A stretch of 64,000 nt of DNA from Maea johnstoni (GCA_963942565.1 OZ012685.1:3767537-3831536); one strand, 5' to 3'. Shown: positions 35,026 through 46,809, counted from the first letter of the stretch. The notes: generated from the sequence alone by a model not told the origin. Program-made: numbers and translations.

Positions 35026-36160
35026 ACAAAGACCACCTGTAAATAGAAAACAGTACCAAAGTTTCCCTATATGAAAAAACATTTCACTTTATCGGTCGGT
35101 TTGGAAAACCTGTCTCAAGGACCACTTTTGACTCGTTCTGTGAGGTTTGCATGTCTTTATGTGATTGTACCTCCAACATGTTAGGTTACTTTGACATGAC
35201 AGGTTGAGAATTTAATAATAACCAGACTTTTGATGTCCCTTTCTAAATCCTGGTCTACTCCCCAAACATGCCCGTGCAATCCTCGGAGGAAATCCTATAC
35301 TGACATATCCACAATTAATACTGACATGAATGATTCTGGTATTGAAATAATTAAGTCCATAAGTGGGGCTCAGTAGAGCAGGGCATCTGCACATGTGCTA
35401 CCCACAGGTAATTAAAGTACTTACAACACCCCTCCCCCTATTCCTCATCTCTGCCGACATGTTCCAAACATAGAATTAAGATATTCATTTAATGAATTAT
35501 GGATATCTCACTGGTAGGATTTAAGAAGGGTGTTAAGTTACAAAAAGGTCCTAAAATTGGAAGTTTGATGCAAAAGAAATTCTTCAGAGAAGAAATTGAG
35601 ATAACTTAAATTGGAAAATCAGTTTAATTTGAAATGGAAATGCATTGATAAATCTAAGATATTTAAAAAACTAGAGCCACATTTTAGGGGATGTAAGTTG
35701 AATCACGTATATTATACATTGAATAAATTGGTTTGTGTTTAGTTATTCTACATGTAGAAAGCCTGAGGATGCCTTAATCACAGGCTCAATATCATACCAA
35801 GAACATTGTTTAATTTCAAGATGAACAAAGTGATAGAATCACATTGGCCTTGCACATATGATGCTTTTGTAGAATTTTATAGGGAGTATCAATATAAAAA
35901 GGTCTCTTTCAAAAAATATAGTTGAAATTATTAAATTTACCTTAAAAAAGGTTCTAGTCTCAGTTTTCACATTCTAACAATATCCATGGTGGAAATTTCA
36001 CCATAAAATATATTTTTCGACATATATGGTGAAAATGTAACGACAATCTCACCTTCCACCAAAATCAAAAACTTGTAAACAGGTTTCTGGGTGGAACCGT
36101 AGACAGATTTTTTCAACTCGTGGTTAGGGTTTCTCGGTGCGGCTTCTCGGTGCACAGAGA
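35026..36160. other. Intergenic block, no gene seen
   Basis: AT-rich unique DNA. Frames of about 60 codons at 35212-35394 and 35967-36155 (minus) have no known motif. Confidence 0.5.
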
Positions 36161-36560
36161 GAGAAGCCAGGATGCCTTAATTAGCCGGGGGTGATCGCTG
36201 AACTGTATCAAACATCGGCCAATCAATGCCTCCTGATCGCGCTCCACCAGAGGGCAGCACTGAATCACGACCACAAATTACCCAGATTTCCTCCTCCTAC
36301 TCATCTCTAATTGGTCGTAAATCCAATTCTTCCACGCAGTTTGCGACCCAGTGCCTCAAGTAAGGGATTTCCACAACCACAATTCGATCATCTCCTAATA
36401 GTATTAGCCTGGCTGGTCTCTAAAGGCAATGGTCTCTCAGTTGTCTTCGTGATATCCCCACTCTCTCTCTCTGATCCGTCTCTGTGAGTTATCATGCAGC
36501 CAGGAAGTATCCACGGCTCGCTGATGATGATGTCTGTGAGGAAGGTCTGTGACCTCTTGT
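36161..36560. other. GC-richer single-copy island containing a perfect CTCF motif
   Basis: Complex, CpG-containing sequence unlike its AT-rich flanks and absent from the dispersed families. It contains the 14/14 CTCF-like site at 36244 and homeodomain-type cores (CTTAATTAGC, CTAATTGG). Good candidate for a regulatory element; no exon is supported. Confidence 0.4.
36244..36257 (+). promoter_or_regulatory. CTCF-like motif, 14 of 14
   Basis: CCACCAGAGGGCAG fits the CTCF core consensus CCASYAGRKGGCRS at every position. CTCF is present across bilaterians. Occupancy and insulating role are inference. Confidence 0.55.
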
Positions 36561-36801
36561 CAGCAACTGGTACATGTCACAATCCTACAAGATCAATGCT
36601 ATATCAAAATGCTAAATCATCTATTTCGATATTTAGACAACCATGTTGAATACAATGATGCATTGGCAAATAGGAAATTCAACATTTTGTATCATTTAGT
36701 ATTTTTGGTGTTTTTTTTGAAAATTACTAACAGCATCATGTGCTTGGCTCTGCAAGGATTAGAAACACAGATTTCCTTAATCTGCATCTGATTGGCTGGC
36801 T

Positions 36802-36985
36802 GGGTCTGCCCTGACGACCGTGTGGTCTTAGGTATTGCCACTTACTGCCAGCTGTCTCTCACCACTTCCCCGATTCAAATCCAGCCAGGGCATGTGAGAA
36901 AGTTGCCAGTGACTCAGGGTTAGGCAGTGGTTTTCGCTGTGCACTCTGGATTCCTCCACCACTCACTAGGTTATTAGTCACAAAA
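36802..36985 (+). repeat. tRNA-derived SINE
   Basis: Head GGGTCTGCCCTGACGACCGT, A-box region GTGTGGTCTTAGG, B box GATTCAAATCC (36872-36882), body GTTGCCAGTGACTCAGGGTT and ACTCTGGATTCCTCCACCAC. The 3' part after TAGTCAC is lost or diverged. Confidence 0.8.
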
Positions 36986-37879
36986 TAGTTATTGTGACAA
37001 GTATCATGCTTCCAGGCATCAAGCATTGTTAATATGTACTTGTTATGAAATGATTTGCTTTATCAAACTCCCTTAAATTAGGCTGAAGAGATAAAGTTTT
37101 CTTTATAAATCTTACATGAATTATCTTAACTGGGTCGTAAAAGATAGTTCTCTCTATCAAATCCCTTGAATAAACTCAAGAGATCAAGTTTTCCTTTTGC
37201 ATTTTTCGTAATTACTTTTTATTGTTTATTTATTTCTTCATTAGCATGTAAACTCTCTTTAACAGCACCATTATTCTCAGCCTGTCTTAACCTTCATGGG
37301 ATGATATATGTGCTGGTGACTGACTCCCCACAAAGAACAGCCCTCCACCTAAGGACCATCCCACAGGAATGAGAGTTTACAGCACCCCCTTAATAGACAG
37401 TACAGACACATTGATGTGTTCGCTGCCAGCTCAAGTGACAAATAAGTAAGTTCTAAGTACTGACCCCTTTTCGTGCCCAGCCAGCCTAAGAGAAGGGGTC
37501 TCCCCCTAAAACTGGAGAAGTTCCAAAGATGCAGGTCTGATAGGGATTTATCACCGATACCCCAGCACCGAATGACCTCTGGCTACCCTTTTTGGCCTGG
37601 GGGAACCATACCCCATGATTAGGGTTTATGTGGAGAAGATTACGGGGTGGAGGGAGCTGATTGGCCGGGGAGAGGATCCCTGGCTCCAGACGGACAGGAA
37701 ACTGTTGACTTCAACACCTGTTAATACTGGATACCATTTCTAAGGAATTGGCAGAAGTGTGCGATCACACATTAAGTCCCATATATTACTTTGAAGAATG
37801 TTTGATTGTGTGAGGATAGGTTTATTTTTAAATCCAACATTGTTATATTACAAGTGAAAATGTTTTGAAAAAGTTTTGT
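36986..37879. other. Intergenic block, no gene seen
   Basis: AT-rich up to about 37250, then mixed composition. No recognised motif or repeat. Confidence 0.45.
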
Positions 37880-37893
37880 ATGTGAAAAGGATG

Positions 37894-38245
37894 CCCCCCC
37901 CCCCCTCACTCTTCTCACCTGTCCTTGTTGCTGTTTATCCTGGTGATTTGTTCATATTTTGTTTGTATTTATGTCTTTTGCATGTGAAGAAGACCACCCC
38001 CTCAATGTTCACACCTGTCCTTGTTGCTGTTTATCCTGGTGATTTGTTCATATTTTGTTTGTATTTATGTCTTTTGCATGTGAAGAAGATCACCCCCTCA
38101 ATGTTCACACCTGTCCTTGTTGCTGTTTATCCTGGTGATTTGTTCATATTTTGTTTGTATTTATGTCTTTTGCATGTGAAGAAGATCACCCCCTCAATGT
38201 TCACACCTGTCCTTGTTGCTGTTTATCCTGGTGATTTGTTTGTTT
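37894..38245. repeat. 96-bp minisatellite, about 3.7 copies, in-frame
   Basis: GTCCTTGTTGCTGTTTATCC starts at 37921, 38017, 38113 and 38209, exactly 96 bases apart, and units are nearly identical. A 12-base C run opens the array. 96 is divisible by 3, so a plus-strand frame (37876-38292, 138 codons) stays open with a hydrophobic 32-residue repeat (for example TPVLVAVYPGDLFIFCLYLC). No flanking exon, signal or known family supports translation; it may simply be a young minisatellite. Confidence 0.9.
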
Positions 38246-39207
38246 GTATGTATTTAAAAAAAGATAGATTCATGACACTTTCAACAGCCTAGGGCATATT
38301 GTACCAACATATAAAACAGGTGATGTAAGACATCTCCTCCCCTTTATCTGCCTCGACAGATAATTCACAAGGTTCATTCAATTGCAAAGTTACAACAGAC
38401 AGCCCTTAACACCGTCACACAATTGTATAACAACAAGGCTAACCATTAGATTTTTCAGAAAAGATGAATTTCAAAGCCCCATTGTTTAACTGGATATATG
38501 TCTCTATCATATCAGTCTGTCACAAAATAGCTACATTGGGATTCCATGCTGAATTGTATCCTTTCCATTACAACAATGTTGCCAATTATCTGATACTTTC
38601 TTTATAGTAAAATATACAAACTGCTTTTTGTACATCTCTCAGACTCTGATAATATTCTCATTAATCAAAGGGCTGTTTCATTTTGAAAAGTGGCACCCGC
38701 CCAACACCTTTCAAAACTGAACAGATTAGAAAACAATTATGAATTCAGGGGCAGGGAGGGGGGTAGTAGGTTCCTAGGTTGGACACAGAACAAGGAAGTT
38801 GTTCAATGATCTCCTATTTACAACTCAAAATTTGAACTTTATGCTAATTGTCATCACTTTTCTCAAGTTTTGCTCAAAATCAATAGGGTAGAACTAGCTT
38901 ACCATTGAAACCAACCCCCTTCCCCTCATACAGAACAACACCCCCACCCCTACCCCACATATAAATCCTGAATTCGCCTCTGCTTGGGATGAGGGAAGCA
39001 GTGACTAGGTTAGCAGATCCCTTATAATGCCCTAAGTTTAAGGCATGGATATAAAAGAAAAGTAATGCATTTTAAGACACATCAAATTCACTTTCATTTG
39101 TGCCAGAATATGGTATGTGTGTTATGTTATCAATAATTCCCTATAATTTACCCATGAAGTATATAAATCCATGTGAATATGTATCTTTATTTTTTGCTAC
39201 CTCCATC
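38246..39207. other. Intergenic block, no gene seen
   Basis: AT-rich unique DNA without significant open frames. C-rich words (ACACCCCCACCCCTACCCCAC) occur near 38940. Confidence 0.5.
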
Positions 39208-39425
39208 TTAACCCATTAGCACTTAAGAGTTACCATGAAAATTGTCATCTGGAGCTATGGTAATTTTGGCAATCAATCAAAAAGCAATGAGAAATGAAGG
39301 ACATGAGTTGCTTTGACTTAGATATACATTTCACCATCAAATATTTTCCAAAATAACTTGTCTTACAAATGTTATCACCAAGATTGGCAGGCCTTTTTAG
39401 GCTGATAAAGGTGTCAATGGGTTAA
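39208..39425. repeat. TTAA-family MITE, 218 bp, subfamily A
   Basis: Left TTAACCCATTAGCACTTAAG, right GTGTCAATGGGTTAA; TTAA at both edges. It contains ATTGTCATCTGGAGCTATGG and ATTTTCCAAAATAACTTG, in family order. Confidence 0.65.
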
Positions 39426-39890
39426 TATCCAAAGATTGGCCCCAGCCCAGGATGCCTTTGATTCCAAAGGTATATCATGGATAACTCCCATTCCTATTTG
39501 AAACTAATTTGCATACTCTGGTTAACATCTTAGTAAATGTGGCAGACTAGTCGATTTCAGCCTCATTGACCACTGCCCACATGATCGTCTAAATATAGTC
39601 CGGTATTCCTTGACCAGTGCCATAGTACAAAGCTAGGCAATCATAGGATAACACAGAGCACGGCTGACTGATAAACCAATGCTCATCCTCTTGACCAGGT
39701 CAACACAGGGTTAATCAACCTTTCATGTCCACCTACCTGTACAGGTATTGTGGCGTTAAGCAGGTGCCCCATGGGAGGGGAGCAATAATTAGCAATTACA
39801 ACGGATGATGACCACTCTTAAAGACTTGCAGGGGTAGCATCATCTTATAACAGAGGCTGCAGGAGGTTTGCCCTTGGGGAAAGGGAGAAT

Positions 39891-39918
39891 GGGGGGGGGG
39901 GGGGGGGGGGGGGGGGGG
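39891..39918. repeat. Poly-G run, 28 bases
   Basis: The longest single-base run in the window. Strong G-quadruplex potential; its true length may be uncertain in the assembly. Confidence 0.92.
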
Positions 39919-39965
39919 CAAGGGTGAGAAAGTACAGACAACTCAAGTGGCATTTTTATAACAAT

Positions 39966-40225
39966 TTAACCCATTGATGCTTGGTGATCTTCCAGACAAA
40001 TATCGCCAGTACCCGTTATACCTTTGAAAACAACTTTGGAGGTAGACATAGATTTCCAAAATATTTGAACAAGAGTTGTAGCAGAGAGGTGTATTAGGTA
40101 ATATACGTCTCTGTTCTGTATAACATTTCTCCATCAAATAGTTTCTAAAAACTGCTTTAGAAAGAGAGATATCACCAAGGTAGTCTGACGGTTTTGGCTG
40201 CTACAGGCATGAATGAATTGGTTAA
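39966..40225. repeat. TTAA-family MITE, 260 bp
   Basis: From TTAACCCATTGATGCTTGG to GCATGAATGAATTGGTTAA; TTAA at both edges and inverted termini recognisable despite a short insertion at the right end. It contains CTTTGAAAACAACTTTGGAGG-like and TATTTGAACAAGAGTTGTAG words. Confidence 0.6.
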
Positions 40226-41855
40226 GCATAGCAAAAAAGTTGAGACTGGCAAAAAAGTTGCAGAATCTAGAAGCAGCCATTTTGTTGAACTGTCAAGAAA
40301 AAAATTGAAAGTAAACCTCTGAAAGTCAGTATTCAGACCTGTGAGAGACCTGTGAGAGACCAGACGAGGCATAAAAATGTAAAACTAGTATGATTTCTAC
40401 TGCCAGACGTCTACCAAACATACATGATGCAGCAGATTAATATTGATGGTATTTATTCCTGCTAGGTTTGATAAATACAAACAGATCAAGTGAGTAGTGT
40501 ATTGATTTTGCGATGGAGCACTGGGCTCTCCATCAATCCCTGCTCTCTCAGGAGGCCACTAAATTAACGCTGCGCACACTGATAGTTATTGCTGATGTGT
40601 AAGAGCAAGATGTGTGGGTTAGGAAGACTTGGAGTGATACATACTGTCTGCAGCACAACTGCAACTCTGGGAAATCAGCACAATGATGCGCAGAGTTATG
40701 GCTATGATGATGATGATAATGAAAATGATGAAGATGATGATGATTATGAGGTTGATGATGATGGAGGTGGCAATGATGTTGTTGCTGATGGAAATACTGA
40801 TGTTGGATTGTGACGCTGATTGTTGAATATATATAAATAATAAACATATTTATATGGTTTGGCCTTTAGCAGGAGAAAATTTGAAATAGTTGTATCCCAG
40901 ATCTAAAAACAAGAGCAAATAAAATCTCAATAATGTGAGATAATTGATTGGGGAGGGGTTTCGTAATGAGGGGTTTAACTTCTACAAGCCTTTCTATATC
41001 TGCAGCAGTAACACCTTCCCTCCTCCATCCCTGCTGTAGTGTAAAAGGGAGCATGCACAGGTTTTAATAGCAGATTCATTTGTCAGTAAATAATCACCAT
41101 TCAAAAGTAACTGGGCCTTATTTGAGGTGCTACATGCATGAACATGATAAATTCCCCAATTTCTAAGAATTTCCCCAATTTCTGTCAAAGCGAAGAAAAT
41201 ACTCCCCTTTTCTCTGCAGTAGAATTCTAGGAATGGCACATACATGTAGTGGCAATAGCAGCAACAGCAACAGCAGCAGCGGACTGGCTGTAATATCTAC
41301 CTGATGACAGGGGCCCTGAGTCATTAAGCATTGTTTAATAGCCTGTGCCTTGCCCCTCACACCTGTGTTTTGTGCTAACAGATGGCTCATGCTATCTGTT
41401 TCTCCAAAACCAAAAAATTCTGACAAGTGCCACTTGGGATTGCTGGTTGAGAATCAATCACCTACTGGCCCTGGCGGCCGGGCGGCCCGTGAGCTGTGGC
41501 GGCCCAGCATCCAATACTAGCCACTGTGACTAATTGACTGACTCACAATTGGAACTGCCAGAAACTAATTATGCTAAGTATGGGGCACTGACTAAACATC
41601 TCTAATCTGAGAATCTGTACAATCCTACTGAAATGAGAGTATTTGCACCTCTACATGGTATTATAAATATGAAGCCAGGAGGTGGGTTGTTCCCAACTGA
41701 CAGGAATTGTCCAAGTCAGTGGGCACAGGTCAAGCAATTTTTTCTACAATCATTTCTAAGATTTCTAAACACAGGAAAACTCCTGGTCTGATATTCAAAT
41801 AAAGTAACCTGAGTTAGTAGCCTGTGTATGCTGAATACAAAGCAAATGATTATCC
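40226..41855. other. Intergenic block with GAT and CAG simple repeats
   Basis: A GATGAT-rich stretch at about 40705-40775 gives an acidic open frame that I treat as low complexity. CAGCAA/CAGCAG repeats lie at about 41250-41281. 41340-41530 is GC-richer unique sequence. No gene recognised. Confidence 0.45.
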
Positions 41856-42246
41856 TTAACCCATTGGCATCTGGAATGCAGAGACATATGAAAAAAAAAA
41901 TTGAAGAACGATTGTTCAATACATTGAATATAAAAACTTTTAATCAAATATTTCTCATAACATTGCTTTGTCTTAAGGATATGTTCATATGTATCCTCAG
42001 GTTCTGGTTAGGGCTATTAAATGCCTTCATGCCTGTAGCGCCCAAACCGCCTGACTATTCTGCTAATATCTCTTTAAAAAAAGCAATTTTCCAAAATATC
42101 TTGGACAAGAAATGTCAATCAAAATCCAAGGCCACAACTCATTTCCAAATATTGTGTATATTATTGACTTATCTTAAAATTATTTCAATAAGTATTAAAG
42201 GTCCACACAACACATGTCATGGAGATCTCCAGGCATGAATGGGTTA
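41856..42246. repeat. TTAA-family pair, nested subfamily B copy
   Basis: A left end TTAACCCATTGGCATCTGG at 41856 is followed at about 42020 by a subfamily B start (TTCATGCCTGTAGCGCCCAAAC) that runs to CAGGCATGAATGGGTTA at 42245. The B word order (CGCCTGACTATTCTGC, CAATCAAAATCCAAGGCC) matches 48752 and 56717. The left portion may be a different truncated element into which B inserted. Confidence 0.55.
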
Positions 42247-42893
42247 CACCAGTGTCTGAAGACAGAAATTTATGTTTGCAATCAGAGACAACTGTCAGGC
42301 AGCTGGCAGTGACCCTTTATAAGATCTCTTAGAGGGAGTCAGTGGACCATGCTATATGCAAATGATCTAATTAACACTTCTGTCGCTTTTTGTTTTTCAT
42401 AATTCTCCCATCAAGACATCTGGAGTGTGTGCTGGAATAGTAATGTTGGATTTTAGCCGAGCAAGCGAGCGTTGGACAGCGTGTGCGTTGTTGCGTGAGC
42501 TTCATGAGACGATGTGAGCTCAACAGTGCCAAGGACGTGTTGCCGTGGCGCGGGATCCGCGTGAGATCCTCCGAGAGCCTCTTGGGATGTGTCTTCGTTG
42601 GCAGCACATATGTTCTCTCCAAAGACCACTTTGTATTCAAATGTCCTCCTTGAGCCCAGGGCTGGATGACTCGTGCACTGATCGTCATATGTTTCTCCTT
42701 ATGGCACATATTTCTTTCCATACTTCTACACAAAGAAAACAGAATAAAAGCCTATTTTGTTCAACATTGTAGTAGAGAACAATGGGATATCAATTTTCCC
42801 AAGATTGTGCATCATAATGAAGTGTGAAAAATAAATGTGATTTCATGATTTTGAATTAAACATTCAGCTCAGGTAGTGTTACAGAGAGAGTAT
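42247..42893. other. Intergenic block with a CpG-rich patch
   Basis: 42455-42600 has many CpGs (GCCGAGCAAGCGAGCGTTGG, CCGTGGCGCGGGATCCGCG) in an AT-rich setting. The minus strand is open for 120 codons (42371-42733) but shows no domain. GGCAGCACATAT at 42600-42611 equals part of the U6 snRNA 5' region, but nothing else of U6 follows. The patch could be a promoter-associated island or a conserved element. Confidence 0.35.
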
Positions 42894-43010
42894 GGGGGGG
42901 GGGGGGGGGGTTACTTTTTGTGTCAGTCCCTCTCCTCCTCTCCAGTCACCAATGTCCATATCATAAAACATGAATTCCTAAAATTCACCCTCCCCCCCCC
43001 CCCCCCCCCC
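42894..43010. repeat. Poly-G(17) and poly-C(19) pair
   Basis: G run at 42894-42910 and C run at 42992-43010, 81 bases apart. Complementary runs could pair as a long-loop hairpin. Confidence 0.85.
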
Positions 43011-43157
43011 AACTCAGGGTCTCAGGGTGATTGGTTCATGTCATGCTATTGCCAATCACCCCCTTTTTCTTAACCTATTTTAGGACAACCCTTGAAAATT
43101 ACCAGGAATGTTATGAATTAAATTGATTTACAAAATTGTGGGATCTGTTATTCAACA

Positions 43158-43171
43158 AAGCCCCCTGGTGG
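43158..43171 (-). promoter_or_regulatory. CTCF-like motif, 12 of 14, minus strand
   Basis: The minus strand reads CCACCAGGGGGCTT; the last two positions deviate from CCASYAGRKGGCRS. Weaker than the other sites. Confidence 0.25.
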
Positions 43172-43444
43172 CTTAACACACAACTAAAACATGAAGAAAA
43201 ATTCTACATAAACTTTCAAAGCTGTTGTCCCAAACATAGACAAAATGTGACTTCCACTTCTTGTTCATGTTTGTTCAAGAATTTATGAAGAAAAAACATA
43301 ATTCAGTATGGATAATGACCATAGTATGATATTAACCTTTCAGCAATGGAGTACATCAGCTAACAGTGATAGTGTAGGGTATGTAAGACACAGTGGATCA
43401 TCTGTATGCAGTGGGTCTCTGGTTATATGAGACGGTCCCTCCCC

Positions 43445-43588
43445 TCATGCACTGAGTGAGTCTTCCAAGTCTACAAGAGACAGCTCACTGGTGTAGTTCA
43501 GCTTTTTGCCACATGGTGACAGCACGTTGCAGTACTGACTGATCTGCTGGAGGGCCCAGCTAAGTACTGAGCAATGGGCACATGGATA
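43445..43588 (-). CDS. Candidate terminal coding exon (47 codons plus stop)
   Basis: On the minus strand an acceptor-like context (T-rich tract, then CTGTATCTATCAG) at 43589-43590 precedes a phase-0 open stretch beginning YPCAHCSVLSWALQQISQYC, then NVLSPCGKKLNYTSELS, and ending LVDLEDSLSA before TGA. Within the 144 bases the composition is GC-richer, with C/G-ending codons (GTG, CTG, CAG, AAC, ACC, AGC). Upstream sequence in the same frame (to 43882) is AT-rich and reads like intron. I do not recognise the protein. If real, upstream exons should lie at higher coordinates on the minus strand; I could not identify them in this window. No AATAAA was seen shortly downstream. Alternatives: a conserved element or chance. 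Confidence 0.35.
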   Translation of the reverse strand, partial: YPCAHCSVLSWALQQISQYCNVLSPCGKKLNYTSELSLVDLEDSLSA

Positions 43589-44055
43589 CTGATAGATACA
43601 GCTTGGTAAATGAAAATCAAAACAGAAAATTCTCATGAAATATGGGCATGGTTCTACGAGAGAAGTGGATTGGTTTTTAGTGTAATTGAGATTCAATACA
43701 TTTAAACGTAAAAGAAAAGAAAAAGGATGCAATGTATTTTTGGTCAGATTGAGAACCACTAAATACATTCTCCCAAGAAAAAGGTATGCAGTGTTTTTTA
43801 GACTGTTTTGAGAATGTCTAGGCAAAGTTTTACCAGAAAAGATGAATTGTATTTTTTTCATATAGAAAATCAATACATACAAAAGAGCATTGTTTCTGGT
43901 TTGACTGACAATCTACATCTAGTTTGGTGATCCTCTCTTACTTAGTGTGACTTTTCCATGGCCCTCAGTATGGTTTTGTTATTGGTGCACTAATTGAAAA
44001 TCAGCAAAAAAGATATATTTCAGAAAAAAAATAAAAGCAGTAAATCTTTTATTAC
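43589..44055. other. AT-rich block, possible intron
   Basis: Low-GC sequence lying upstream (minus strand) of the candidate exon. Nothing else recognised. Confidence 0.4.
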
Positions 44056-44511
44056 TAAGGCCACTACAATTTAATTACTTGTCTTACGAGCTCAGGAGGC
44101 AGGAAATGAGCCATTTCGGAATAATAAAAAAAGTTGAAAAATGTGGGGGTTTTTTAAAATTTTTTTTTTAGAGTCTGACGACTAGGATTGGTAGCGAGAT
44201 ATTTCTAACAGCCTATTCTCAACTAAATAAAATCAATCATTCAATTAATCCCTGCAACCTGAAGGGTGGGAGCTATACATCCTCAAATCTGAGGCTCTAC
44301 TACAGCACTGATAAATACCTGTAGTTGATTGAATGACCCTTACAATGAATATTCTTAAAATTTGAACTTTTTTGGGGGGGGGGAGTCTGACAGAAAATTT
44401 CCAAACCACTTTCGCCCGTAAGACACCAAAGTCAACTTTTTTTTTGGAGTCTGACAGATTTCTTTTTCCAAAAAAAGCTTGTAAGACAAGTTATTAAATT
44501 AGAGTGGCCTA
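44056..44511. mobile_element. MITE with about 35-bp terminal inverted repeats, 456 bp
   Basis: The left end TAAGGCCACTACAATTTAAT continues ACTTGTCTTACGAGC. The reversed right end reads TTAGGCCACTCTAATTTAAT and continues ACTTGTCTTACAAGC, so the termini match over about 35 bases with a few differences. Inside, T-rich/GGAGTCTGAC blocks recur at about 44160, 44375 and 44440. No transposase. No target duplication was identified, so the superfamily is open. Confidence 0.7.
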
Positions 44512-46433
44512 ACTAACAAAATAAAATTTCAAAATACATTCTTTTAGAAAATGAAGCTAGGAATACCAAGGAATTTCCATGATTATCGGGAGAAGTCTCA
44601 GCTACATTTGGTAAGGGTGTAAAGACCAAAGGTCAGTTGAATAAACTATAAAAGAGCCGACCCCCCTGATTTCAAGAGTGAGAGGTGGGCAGATTCCATT
44701 TCATTATGCAATCCTCAAAATGTCTCATCTTCTTTTGAAAAGGGTAGACATGTCTTAATCCTTAAAAAAACTATAAGAAAAAAAGTTAATGAACTAAAAA
44801 GAAAGAACTAAAACTATAAGTGGATTAAGGTAGAAAGCAAAATCCCTTGAAGTAATCAAATAATTATTCATTGGAGACTGGTTAGAGAACCTTACCAAAA
44901 AGCAATAAAGCAAATTAATAACTCTGGTATAGATTCACCAAAAACTGAATATTTATTTAAGTACAATATATAAAAACAATCTTTTGAAAATAAAGAATCA
45001 TGAATATTTGATAAGTACTGAATTGACTCAGCAGATAGAGTTTATATCTATTGTAGAGTTGTTTCAAGATGAACTATCAGCCTTTCTCTATAATACTTAG
45101 GTCAATCCAATGAATATTATTGCATTCAGGCTATGCGCTTTGTGTTCATCTAATCTTACCACCTTCCATAAAATTGTGAATATCCTCATGGATTAATCAT
45201 GTGGATTAAGATTAACTGTGTAGAAAGTATCTTGACTAATCCTTTTTGACTTCATTAATACATCATGTATGAGAGTGGATTCCTTGGCCTTTCATACACT
45301 GTGATCCAGAAGATAATGATCCAGCATCCCACATTGGCGTTGGGAGGTGGGTGAGCACATGAAGTCTTTAACTGCGGCCGTAAGACGCTGGCCCCTCCAT
45401 TGACTCATCCTTAATGTGTTATAATCAGCCGCTCTGCTGTAGAGGTAGCAATTACACAAGTTAAACTGGCCATAATCCCCACTAACCCCAGCGTCTTCCC
45501 AGCAGCCTTCTCTACTCCTAGCCCACAGGTAAAGCCGCACGCTTCGTCACCAACAATTAAAACTTCACATCTAATTTGATGCATGAAAGTAATCTGGGCA
45601 ATGAAATCACTGCGCACGTTTTATTACCTGAGATGCTCACAATCACTGCTCGTGCCCGCCTTTTATTGCCTTATTGCCTACACTCATCTTCCTTATAGAA
45701 TTATCTCATTTTAAAGGCCAAATCATACACTGCCATTTTCAGGCCCCAACTTACGCCCAAGTTGCCAATATCGCAGGATCCATCTTTGCCTTGTCTCTAA
45801 ACCACAACTTTTCAGAAAGATATCCATGGTCCTGAGCCTTTACTAAACACAACAATCAAACAACCCAGTATAATTTTTACACCATACAATTATGCAGATG
45901 TAAAATTCAATCAATTTCAACTGTTTCTTAAGAATCTGAACAAATCTAATACTTTATATTCTTATTTGGATAATCTGTTCTTTGAGTACCTCTTGGAAAG
46001 ATTATTTCTGGGCAATGAACCTAAGACAGATTTCGCACAATGCCTTGACTGCTACTCCAAATGTTTCACAGAGATTTAATCAAACATCTTTATAACATTT
46101 CTCTTGTATGTCAAAAAGAATTGGTACTTTAAAACCCGATGGGGCATAATATTGATGGACATAAAAATTATCTTATCTTACCTCTGGCAGTTAAACAACA
46201 AAATAAATGTCATGTTAAACGGAGGAAATCTGAAAATGTATTTGAGTTGAAGTTAGAATATTTCGAAGAAATGTTCCTATTTTCTTGACCTATAGTCATT
46301 TGGAGTGTGCAGAGGATTGGAGAGCTCTGAACTTAACTTCTTAACTTTGATATCAAGATATTTGCATGTGTGTCACACCATTGGTCTATTCCAGATGATA
46401 ATTGCTGATGTGACCAGAACACCAGCTGCGTTA
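44512..46433. other. Intergenic block with a family R fragment and one GC-richer island
   Basis: 44560-44622 contains GGAATACCAAGGAATTTCC and CAGCTACATTTGGTAAGGG, a family R remnant. 45290-45660 is GC-richer unique sequence (82-codon frame on minus, no known motif), a candidate conserved element. The rest is AT-rich. Confidence 0.4.
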
Positions 46434-46711
46434 GACTACCTCCTAGCCTATGATTTCACTACATTATGCTTTTCTCTGTTCTGGTGTCTACCGTTTGCTT
46501 AGTGTCTATGTGTTGGTTCCTGTAGCTGGTGATAAATGCTACCAAGGCTGGTCACACTGGTCACACTGGTCAGTCAGAATCATAAAACTGGAAAGATCTT
46601 ACTGTCAGCCATCTGGTGACCAATTCAAGAACTAAATCAGGGTAGACACAGTCTAAATTTGGTTCAGTTTACAAGTCAAATTTAAAGAGATAAAACTATT
46701 TCTTGGCCTGA
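46434..46711 (+). repeat. Dispersed 270-bp repeat (family S), copy 2
   Basis: Same orientation and word order as 18571-18840. It has a short local triplication (GGTCACACTGGTCACACTGG, then TCAGTCAG) not present in copy 1. No coding content. Confidence 0.7.
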
Positions 46712-46790
46712 CATCTGGGTACACTGACCACGAAACTAAGGATAAACTATTGATCTGATCTATGCATGATTTCATTGTCAATAAAACAGT

Positions 46791-46809
46791 GGGGGGGGGG
46801 GGGGGGGGG
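46791..46809. repeat. Poly-G run, 19 bases
   Basis: Uninterrupted G run, then TCGATT. Confidence 0.9.

Noticed and set aside
37876-38292. A real multi-repeat membrane protein gene
   Set aside because: No flanking exon, no promoter or signal, and near-identical DNA units better explained as a minisatellite; kept only as a finding.
40589-40813. Acidic Asp/Glu-rich protein
   Set aside because: Largely the translation of GATGAT-type simple repeat.
42600-42611. U6 snRNA gene
   Set aside because: Only 12 bases match; the rest of U6 and its expected downstream sequence are absent.
42371-42733. 120-codon minus-strand gene
   Set aside because: No recognisable domain; openness can be explained by the CpG-rich patch. 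Kept as an island only.
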